This document shows, in pieces, positions 1 through 5,111 of a stretch of 5,111 nt of DNA. The stretch covers positions 1-5,111 of the forward strand of contig CAIJOU010000602.1 in the NCBI GenBank assembly GCA_903822375.1, in the 5' to 3' direction. The translations under genes were made by a program, and so were the position numbers. The notes beneath the pieces are model-generated. The model was given only the letters and a program-made list of their open reading frames with translations. It was not told where the DNA came from and did no database searches. This stretch comes from Candidatus Hydrogenedentota bacterium. GTDB taxonomy: Bacteria > Hydrogenedentota > Hydrogenedentia > Hydrogenedentales > CAITNO01. Every line of letters begins with the position of its first letter. Positions within the stretch are counted from its first letter, which is position 1.

Positions 1-2967
1 CGCGTGTTCCTCTGTATTGGCGGTGTGCACCGTTACGCGGACCTGTGGGTGAACGGGACGTTCCTCGGAGAACACATCGGTTGTCTCTCCCCGTTTGAGT
101 ACGACATCACCGATTACGCCGCCCCGGGCGCATCGGCGCTGATCGCCGTCCGTGTCGACTCCGAACAGCGCTGGGAGATCGACACGATGATCGGCGCGTG
201 GGACATCATCGACTACATGGACACGTACTGGGGCGGCATCTGGGGGCACGTCAAACTGGAGGCGCGCAGCGCCGCCTACCTTGCGGACCTCTTTGTCGAG
301 CCCGCCGTGACCCCCGCGCGCTGCCGCGTGTCGGCAACCGTCAATGGTACGCCGCCCGAAGGTGCCGCACTGCGCCTCGACATTCTCGACAAGGACAAGG
401 CTGTGGCCGCCCATGCCGACGCGGCCCCGGATGCGCCATTGGGCGCGATCCAAATGGAAATGGCCATGGCGCGCCTCTGGACGCCCGACACGCCGAACCT
501 GTATACCGCGCGCCTCACCTTGGCCAAAGGCGCCGATGTCATCGACGCCGTCGAGACCCGTTTCGGTTTCCGCCAGATCACCATCGACGGCACGCGCATC
601 CTGCTTAACGGCCAGCCCTTCTTCCTGCGCGGCTACGGCGACGACGCCATTTACCCAAAGACGATGGCGGCCCCCTCCGATGAGGCGTTCTACCGCAAGA
701 AGATCGGCATGGCGAAGGAGTACGGATTCAACCACGTGCGTCACCACAGCCATTTCCTGCCGCCAGAGTACTACGACGTGTGCGATGAGTTGGGCATGCT
801 CGTGTCGCCCGAACTGCCCATCGGCTACCAGACCTTCTACAACAAGGCAAAAGGCCCCGCCCTCGAACTGTACAAGACCGAATGGGCTGCCGCCATCAAA
901 CGGTTCCGCAACCATCCCTCCATCTTCGACTGGTGCATGGGCAACGAGATGTACGATGCCATACCCATCTCGCCCGACCTCTACCGCATCGCCAAGGGAC
1001 TCGACACCACACGGCCTGTCGTGGACTCCGACGGATTACCCCAGACCGGTTTCACCGAGGGCACCCGTGACCGCGACACGCTCGACCTGTATTTCATCCA
1101 GTTCGACGTTTCAAACAATCCACTCGACAATCCGGACCTTTACCACTGCCCGGCGCCGAAGAAGCCCGTTGTCTCGCACGAGACCGGAAACTATGTCACC
1201 TTTCCGATGCTCGATCAGATTTATCTCTTTTGGGACAACTTCAAGCCGTTCTGGCTTGTCGAGGCGCGCGACAAGGTGCAACGCATGGGCCTGCTGGACG
1301 AAGCACCGCGCTGGGCGGAAAACACGGGAAAACTCTATACGCTCTTGCGCAAGACGGATATTGAGACCCTCCGGAAGAGTCCGCTGCTGTCCGGGTACCA
1401 CTGGTGGCTTTTCCAAGACTATTGGACCACCTCCAACGGGATAGTGGACACCTACTTCCGTCCAAAACCGGGAATTGATCGCGAAGCCATTCGCCAGTTC
1501 AACAATGATGTGGTCCTGCTCCAGGACGGTATCGGCCTCAGCTATCGGAGCGGCGAACACCTCAAGGCCACCCTGCTCGTCTCCAACTTCGGCACCGCTC
1601 CCCTCGACAACGCCACACTCACCTACCAGGTCAACCGCCGGGGCATGGACGAACAAACCTTGCCCGTGCCCAATGCGCCACAGGGTGCGCTCACCGAACT
1701 GGCCAGAATGGACGTTCCCCTGCCCGAGATCAGCTTCCCCGAGCACATCGTCGTCAAGGTCCGACTTGCCTGCGGTGACAGAACATTCACCAACGAATGG
1801 ACCACATGGATCTATCCGGCGTATGTGCCCGTTTCGACGGCACCGCTGTTTGCCGCCGCCGAACTGTTGCCCTGGCTTCAGGCACGCGGCGCAAAGGCAC
1901 TGCCATCCCAAAAGCCTTATCCCACCCATGCGGTCTATGTTTCCAGTCAGGTTACGCCTGAACTGATCGACGCCGCCGTGGCCGGCGCGTCGCTCATTCT
2001 TTTCAAGCCGCTGGGGCTGCTGCCCGCCGCCACGACCCGGTTTAAGACCGCCTGGTGGCTGGGCAATGAGGGGGACAACAATGCGGGCACGGTCGTGTAT
2101 CACCACTCCTTCGCGCGCGACATGGCGCCCGAGGGCTGGTGCGATGCGTCCTGGTATCCGCTGCTTGAGGGCAGCGAGGGCTACCTCATCGACAAATTGC
2201 CGGAACCGCCGGAGGTGATTGTCCGGGGTGTGGAGGTCGCCGGTGTATGCCGCAACAAGTCCATGCTGTTCCAGGCGGCAGTCGGCAAGGGGCGCGTTGT
2301 TGTCTGCGGACTGAACCTCGACGCGACACTGCCTGACGGGGCACCCTGCCCGCCCGCCGAATGGCTTACTGCGAGCCTCGTCGACGGTCCGTCAACTTCT
2401 CTTGCGCCGTGCGCCGCGATTCCGGAAAGCTTCTTCCGCGAGCGCATTGTGGCGTCACCCGAATTCAGCGCGCCCTTCGTCGAGGGCTTCGCGCGCCTTG
2501 TGCGCAACGAGGGCGAGACGGGCAAGTGGTTTACCTACCGCAACGAACGGGACAAAACCGAAACGCTCCGCCAAACTGATGCCAACCATGTGGTGGAATG
2601 GGACACCGCGGCCGCACCCGAGCCGCTTTCAGGTGAATCTGTCTCTTTCGTGTTCGCCGGAGGACTTGGATGGATTTCGCAGCCGAAGACCGAGGGGTTT
2701 GCCTTGTCCATCAACGGCAAGGACCTGCTTCATTTCGATGTCTGCAACGGACGCGGACTCTGGCGCGACGAAACAGGCCGTGTCACGCTCAGCTTTGTGC
2801 CGCGCCGTATGACCTCCGAAGACACGGCCGGCCTGTTCTATCTGGGCGTGCCCCGCGACCTGCTCACAGCCGGCCAATCCTGCCGACTTGGCGTCAAGTC
2901 GCTCGGTTCTGGGAGCCAGCGCTGGTTCGCCCTGCATCCCTACACCGATGTGCTCGGCAAGAAGTGA
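1..2967 (+). CDS. Glycoside hydrolase family 2 enzyme (beta-galactosidase/glucuronidase-like), 5'-truncated
   Basis: This is probably a retaining exo-glycosidase; the sugar it cleaves cannot be read from sequence. The frame is open at base 1, so the true start lies outside the window; the GTG at 4 falls inside a GH2 strand and is not a credible start. Residue numbers count the codon at 1-3 as 1. Residues 1-90 are the rest of the jelly-roll sugar-binding domain (WVNG at 16-19, PFEYDIT, WGGIWGHV at 77-84). Residues 95-187 are an Ig-like domain. The TIM barrel runs from FGFR (188) to about 500. FRNHPSIFDWCMGNE fits the GH2 acid/base signature, giving E316 as acid/base. SHETGNY gives E394 as likely nucleophile, 78 residues on, close to the 76 in E. 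coli LacZ. The C-terminus has a second Ig-like domain (about 515-605), an alpha/beta domain ending in VGKGRVVVCGL (about 614-790) that resembles a glutamine-amidotransferase-like fold, and a beta-sandwich (about 850-988). Any export signal is lost with the N-terminus. Family assignment is firm; the C-terminal domain calls are inference. Confidence 0.9.
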   Translation, partial: RVFLCIGGVHRYADLWVNGTFLGEHIGCLSPFEYDITDYAAPGASALIAVRVDSEQRWEIDTMIGAWDIIDYMDTYWGGIWGHVKLEARSAAYLADLFVEPAVTPARCRVSATVNGTPPEGAALRLDILDKDKAVAAHADAAPDAPLGAIQMEMAMARLWTPDTPNLYTARLTLAKGADVIDAVETRFGFRQITIDGTRILLNGQPFFLRGYGDDAIYPKTMAAPSDEAFYRKKIGMAKEYGFNHVRHHSHFLPPEYYDVCDELGMLVSPELPIGYQTFYNKAKGPALELYKTEWAAAIKRFRNHPSIFDWCMGNEMYDAIPISPDLYRIAKGLDTTRPVVDSDGLPQTGFTEGTRDRDTLDLYFIQFDVSNNPLDNPDLYHCPAPKKPVVSHETGNYVTFPMLDQIYLFWDNFKPFWLVEARDKVQRMGLLDEAPRWAENTGKLYTLLRKTDIETLRKSPLLSGYHWWLFQDYWTTSNGIVDTYFRPKPGIDREAIRQFNNDVVLLQDGIGLSYRSGEHLKATLLVSNFGTAPLDNATLTYQVNRRGMDEQTLPVPNAPQGALTELARMDVPLPEISFPEHIVVKVRLACGDRTFTNEWTTWIYPAYVPVSTAPLFAAAELLPWLQARGAKALPSQKPYPTHAVYVSSQVTPELIDAAVAGASLILFKPLGLLPAATTRFKTAWWLGNEGDNNAGTVVYHHSFARDMAPEGWCDASWYPLLEGSEGYLIDKLPEPPEVIVRGVEVAGVCRNKSMLFQAAVGKGRVVVCGLNLDATLPDGAPCPPAEWLTASLVDGPSTSLAPCAAIPESFFRERIVASPEFSAPFVEGFARLVRNEGETGKWFTYRNERDKTETLRQTDANHVVEWDTAAAPEPLSGESVSFVFAGGLGWISQPKTEGFALSINGKDLLHFDVCNGRGLWRDETGRVTLSFVPRRMTSEDTAGLFYLGVPRDLLTAGQSCRLGVKSLGSGSQRWFALHPYTDVLGKK

Positions 2968-3096
2968 GACCCATTCCCGAGGGATCGTCCCTGTTGGCAA
3001 ACAAAGACCTGTGAGCGCCGTGTTGAGGCGGGCATGCTGGAATCTCTGCGGTACATTCCGTATGTTTTGTTAACCGTGGGCGGTGCGGCCGCGTTC

Positions 3097-3125
3097 TTCA
3101 TGGGAACCTGCCGGTGTGGTATCAT
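3097..3125 (+). promoter_or_regulatory. Probable sigma-70 extended -10 promoter for the secreted Pro/Ala/Gln-rich protein
   Basis: TGG followed by TATCAT (TG at 3117-3118, hexamer 3120-3125) matches an extended -10 with 5 of 6 consensus bases. TTCATG at 3097-3102, 17 bp upstream, is a weak -35 (3 of 6), as is common when an extended -10 is present. Transcription would start near 3132 and give a leader of about 76 nt before the ATG at 3208. A similar element precedes the methyltransferase, which supports the call. Confidence 0.6.
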
Positions 3126-3167
3126 CCCCCCGGTGTTCCAATAGGCAGTGTAGAAAAGGCATTCCCT

Positions 3168-3196
3168 CTCCGGCGGCTTGCGCCTGGGACTCGGAG
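3168..3196 (+). promoter_or_regulatory. Possible leader hairpin covering the Shine-Dalgarno sequence
   Basis: CTCCG at 3168-3172 can pair with CGGAG at 3192-3196, which is most of the ribosome binding site. Inside it, GCG at 3173-3175 can pair with CGC at 3181-3183 around a 5-nt loop, leaving an 8-nt bulge. This could lower translation initiation of the gene at 3208. The stem is short, so chance is a real alternative. Confidence 0.25.
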
Positions 3197-3197
3197 G
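3193..3197 (+). promoter_or_regulatory. Ribosome binding site that sets the start at 3208
   Basis: GGAGG is a full Shine-Dalgarno core, 10 nt before the ATG at 3208 and the only good one nearby. It lies downstream of the in-frame TTG at 3178, so it rules against that longer reading. The ATG start also puts a signal peptide at the very N-terminus. Confidence 0.8.
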
Positions 3198-3207
3198 TTT
3201 TCGGATA

Positions 3208-4572
3208 ATGCATCTGTTCCCAAGCCTGCGGCAGTTGACGGGACTGGCTCTGGCAACCGCCATGGCCATGCCCGCCATGGCGCAGACGGCGCCCCCGCAG
3301 CAATCACAGCAGCCCGCCGCGCAAGAAGGCGCGCCCCAAAACTCCGGCCAAAACCCGCCGGCACCCCGGGGCGGCGGCAATCGTGCCGTTCCCGCAAACA
3401 AGCCTGCGCAGGCCGCGCAACCCGTCCGCGCGGGCGGAGGACGCCAGCAGGCCCCGTCGGCAACCGCCCCCACAACGCAAAACGCACAACCCGTCAAACC
3501 GGGCGGGCGACAGCAAAGCCCCTACAAGCGTCAGCCGGTGGCCCAGCCCCCCGCACAGCCCGCGCCCCAGCCGGGACAACCGGCGGCCCAAGGCCAGCCC
3601 CCCGCGCAACCCGAAGCTCAAAGCGAACCTGCGGCGGCGCCCACGGCCCAAGGACAGCCTCCCGCGCCGCCCAATGTTCAAGGCCAGGCTCCCCCCCCAC
3701 CGAACCCCGGGGGGCAGCCACCCGCGCAGCTCAATCCCCTGAGAATGAAGCTCACTCCAGTGCAGGGACTCCAGAATCTCCCCGTCACTCCCCCTAATCA
3801 GGCTGCTTCTCCCCCCCCACCACAAGCCAACCCCGCCAAGGCCGCCCAAGGAAAGGCCGCGTTGCCACCCTCCCCAAGAAAACGTCAAGTAAGACCGACC
3901 ATTACCACTCCCGTACCTCCCGCCGGACCGCCCACCGTAGCCCCCCAGCAACCGCCCGCAAGCCCGGTGCCCGCCGGCGAGAATCCACCCGCCGCCCCCG
4001 CGGCAACCGGGCCCGCACAACCCCCCTCACCGGAATTGGGCATCAAGCCGTTCGCTCCCGGCGGAGCCATGTCCGCAGCGGTGAGCGCCGCACGCAGCGG
4101 CGAACTCAACCCGAACACCTACTTTGCAGATTGGAAGGACGGAGCGCCCGTAGGATGGTCGGTGTGGAACCCTGCTGACGGTTGTTCGGTAAGACAGAAG
4201 GAGGTCGAATCCGGGAAGGCGCCGGTGGTTGAATTGGTGCCCAGCCCGGCAGGCTTTATCGATTTCTGTTACCGCGTACCGACCAAAGAGACCGGCATAA
4301 GCGGCGGCGACTCAATCCTGCTTGAGGTTGAGTTCCGTGCGGATGCCGGAGCGCCCGCCGAGCTTATGCTTAGAATGCGTCCGGAGAGTTCGGGCGTAGA
4401 TTTGCGTCTGCCCTGTGCCGGCGAGGGAGTGTGGCGCACGTTGCGGATTTCCATGACGGTGCCCGCTGTGGAAACAGATGCCTTGGAAGTCGCGCTTCGC
4501 CTGCGCGGAGTCAAACAAGGCACGGTTGCTTTGGTGCGCCGCGCAAGTATTATGCTCATCCCGCCGGTTTGA
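3208..4572 (+). CDS. Secreted Pro/Ala/Gln-rich protein with a C-terminal beta-sandwich (CBM-like) domain, unknown function
   Basis: This protein of 454 residues belongs to no family I recognise. Residues 1-25 form a signal peptide: a short n-region with R8, a hydrophobic stretch LTGLALATAMAMPA, and an AMA|Q cleavage site after A25. No lipobox cysteine is present, so the product should be free in the periplasm or outside the cell. Residues 26 to about 295 are a low-complexity Pro/Ala/Gln/Gly linker with no Cys or Trp, almost no aromatics and more Arg/Lys than Asp/Glu; it should be disordered. It includes five 10-residue repeats (127-176) and a basic patch RKRQVR. Residues 300-454 look folded: LNPNTYFADW and DGAPVGW at the start recall the N-terminal strand of CBM4/9-like or galactose-binding-like domains, followed by alternating beta strands. 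Cys326, Cys354 and Cys403 lie in this domain, so one disulfide is possible. It may anchor to or coat a polysaccharide, but that is inference. It has its own promoter, so it is probably not co-transcribed with the hydrolase. Confidence 0.75.
   Translation: MHLFPSLRQLTGLALATAMAMPAMAQTAPPQQSQQPAAQEGAPQNSGQNPPAPRGGGNRAVPANKPAQAAQPVRAGGGRQQAPSATAPTTQNAQPVKPGGRQQSPYKRQPVAQPPAQPAPQPGQPAAQGQPPAQPEAQSEPAAAPTAQGQPPAPPNVQGQAPPPPNPGGQPPAQLNPLRMKLTPVQGLQNLPVTPPNQAASPPPPQANPAKAAQGKAALPPSPRKRQVRPTITTPVPPAGPPTVAPQQPPASPVPAGENPPAAPAATGPAQPPSPELGIKPFAPGGAMSAAVSAARSGELNPNTYFADWKDGAPVGWSVWNPADGCSVRQKEVESGKAPVVELVPSPAGFIDFCYRVPTKETGISGGDSILLEVEFRADAGAPAELMLRMRPESSGVDLRLPCAGEGVWRTLRISMTVPAVETDALEVALRLRGVKQGTVALVRRASIMLIPPV
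3586..3735 (+). repeat. Five-unit 30-bp tandem repeat inside the Pro/Ala/Gln linker
   Basis: Five successive 30-bp units encode AQGQPPAQPE, AQSEPAAAPT, AQGQPPAPPN, VQGQAPPPPN and PGGQPPAQLN. Units 1, 3 and 4 share CAAGG(C/A)CAG at the same phase (3590, 3650 and 3680); unit 2 is degenerate. Because the unit is a multiple of three, gain or loss of copies would change linker length without breaking the frame. Confidence 0.8.
3689..3821 (+). repeat. Pair of identical 13-bp direct repeats, each containing an 8-C tract, 120 bp apart
   Basis: The 13-mer CT-C8-ACC occurs at 3689-3701 and again at 3809-3821, both in the coding frame (APPPP and SPPPPQ). The offset is 120 bp, exactly 40 codons and four of the 30-bp repeat units. 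Homopolymers of eight C are prone to slippage during replication and in sequencing. A run of six G follows the first tract at 3709-3714. Confidence 0.85.
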
Positions 4573-4600
4573 ACCCCCGCCGCGCAGTCCATGGGACGGA

Positions 4601-4629
4601 TTCAACCCGCGGGCAGGTTCTGGTAAAAT
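4601..4629 (+). promoter_or_regulatory. Probable sigma-70 extended -10 promoter for the methyltransferase
   Basis: TGG followed by TAAAAT (TG at 4621-4622, hexamer 4624-4629) matches an extended -10 with 5 of 6 consensus bases. TTCAAC at 4601-4606 is a weak -35 (3 of 6) with a 17-bp spacer. Transcription would start near 4636. The palindrome CCCGCGGG at 4606-4613 lies between the two boxes and could be an operator half-site or just GC-rich sequence. Confidence 0.6.
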
Positions 4630-4645
4630 GACATCTCTCACTAAC

Positions 4646-4651
4646 AAGGGG
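4646..4651 (+). promoter_or_regulatory. Ribosome binding site in front of the 9-codon minigene
   Basis: AAGGGG lies 6 nt before the ATG at 4658, ideal spacing for a start there. It is 32 nt before the methyltransferase ATG at 4684, too far to serve that start directly. Confidence 0.6.
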
Positions 4652-4657
4652 ACACCC

Positions 4658-4687
4658 ATGAGAACAATGAGCACAGGCCTGGGATGA
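4658..4687 (+). CDS. Possible 9-residue upstream minigene coupled to the methyltransferase
   Basis: An ATG with a well-placed ribosome binding site opens a reading frame encoding MRTMSTGLG and a TGA at 4685-4687. The stop overlaps the methyltransferase start (ATGA, 4684-4687), the classic layout for translational coupling. The peptide has no recognisable function. Alternatives are that this is the true N-terminus of the methyltransferase, separated by a one-base indel, or that the ribosome binding site serves no real peptide. Confidence 0.35.
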   Translation: MRTMSTGLG

Positions 4688-5111
4688 TGTCCTTGACCGA
4701 CTTCAAGAATCGGCTGCATATTCTGGGAAGAAGGGTTCTTTGCCCGTATTCAAGAGTTGAACGCGTGGTGCCCAAAGAAGCGAATATTCTGGATTATGGC
4801 TGCGGTCACGGGGACTTCTCTTTTTATTTGCACACGAAAGGTGCAAAAAGAAGAATCCGGGGGGTTGACATTGACTCCAATAAGATCGAATATGCGGTCC
4901 GGCATTATGAAAGGGACGGTATATCTTTTGAAAGCATTGCGCGTTTTGAAGATGTTGCCCAAGCCGGTTTTGACTGTGTCGTAATTATGGATGTGCTGTA
5001 TCTTCTGCCGCTGAAGGAACAGGAGCGGCTGCTGAAAGCGGTGTATTCACTGCTTCCGGACGGCGGCACACTGATAGTAAAAGAGGTCCGGGACCGGCCC
5101 CGATGGAAGAG
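4684..5111 (+). CDS. Class I SAM-dependent methyltransferase, 3'-truncated
   Basis: The enzyme should transfer a methyl group from S-adenosylmethionine; its acceptor is unknown. The window holds 142 codons and ends before the stop. Motif I is ILDYGCGHGDF (residues 35-45), the glycine-rich SAM-binding loop. The acidic end of the second strand is GVDIDSNKI (60-68), where D62 or D64 should contact the ribose hydroxyls. FDCVVIMDVLYLLP (96-109) is the motif IV strand, and LLPDGGTLIVKEV (123-135) is motif VI with the following strand. This is a Rossmann-fold methyltransferase of the UbiE/Methyltransf_11-12 type. The start is the ATG at 4684 (an adjacent ATG at 4687 is equally possible); the frame upstream has no other start before the TAA at 4642. 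No strong ribosome binding site precedes it directly, so translation may depend on the overlapping short frame. By hand count it is about 50% GC, against about 60% or more in the two genes upstream. Confidence 0.9.
   Translation, partial: MMSLTDFKNRLHILGRRVLCPYSRVERVVPKEANILDYGCGHGDFSFYLHTKGAKRRIRGVDIDSNKIEYAVRHYERDGISFESIARFEDVAQAGFDCVVIMDVLYLLPLKEQERLLKAVYSLLPDGGTLIVKEVRDRPRWK

Noticed and set aside
1111..2106. A 331-codon open frame on the minus strand opposite the glycoside hydrolase gene
   Set aside because: The + strand frame has clear GH2 motifs throughout. The antisense frame shows no recognisable domain and is expected from GC-rich codon bias.
2975..2992. Hairpins after the hydrolase stop (TCCC-GA-GGGA and AGGGA-TCG-TCCCT) as a terminator
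   Set aside because: The stems are 4-5 bp, mutually exclusive, have very short loops and no following T run, so they do not support an intrinsic terminator.
3178..3207. The in-frame TTG at 3178 as the start of the secreted protein
   Set aside because: It lies upstream of the GGAGG site and would put ten extra residues before an otherwise standard signal peptide; the ATG at 3208 is better.
3586..3735. The short repeats as a CRISPR array
   Set aside because: The units are contiguous without spacers, lie in a coding frame and encode a Pro/Gln decapeptide.
3114..3797. A 227-codon + strand frame overlapping the secreted protein gene
   Set aside because: It is a shifted reading of the same low-complexity DNA, rich in Arg/Pro/Ala, with no plausible start signal or domain.
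3304..4020. A Gly/Arg-rich 238-codon minus-strand frame opposite the linker
   Set aside because: Its Gly-rich composition is just the reverse complement of Pro/Ala codons; the + strand has the ribosome binding site and signal peptide.
4604..4619. AACC...GGTT inverted repeat with the CCCGCGGG palindrome as a terminator for the secreted protein gene
   Set aside because: The stem is too short and no T tract follows; it overlaps the likely promoter of the next gene.

Overview
This window is about 60% GC, bacterial and densely coding, with every supported gene on the + strand. The style suggests a free-living environmental bacterium with a large carbohydrate-degrading repertoire: a large family-2 glycoside hydrolase with an elaborate C-terminus, a secreted Pro/Ala/Gln-rich protein, and TGGTANNAT-type promoters. 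The Planctomycetota, Lentisphaerota or Hydrogenedentota are plausible. That is an inference from style only; no phylogenetic marker is present.

Layout. (1) 1-2967: a 5'-truncated glycoside hydrolase family 2 (GH2) enzyme. It keeps part of the sugar-binding domain, an Ig-like domain, a TIM barrel with both predicted catalytic glutamates, and about 470 residues of C-terminal accessory domains. (2) 2968-3207: non-coding. It holds a likely extended -10 promoter (3097-3125) and a leader in which the Shine-Dalgarno sequence could pair into a hairpin. (3) 3208-4572: a secreted protein with a clean signal peptide, a disordered Pro/Ala/Gln linker of about 270 residues (with a 10-residue tandem repeat and two 8-C tracts), and a C-terminal domain of about 155 residues that looks like a carbohydrate-binding beta-sandwich. 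No family was recognised. (4) 4573-4657: a short gap with a second extended -10 promoter and a good ribosome binding site. (5) 4658-4687: a possible 9-codon minigene that overlaps the next start by ATGA. (6) 4684-5111: the 5' part of a class I SAM-dependent methyltransferase, cut by the window end. It is clearly lower in GC (about 50%) than the two genes before it.

How the genes relate. The hydrolase and the secreted protein may both deal with extracellular or periplasmic polysaccharide, but the second and third genes each appear to have their own promoter, so this is not an obvious single operon. The methyltransferase, with its different base composition, may open a separate module to the right. 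No RNA gene, IS element, CRISPR array or convincing intrinsic terminator was seen.
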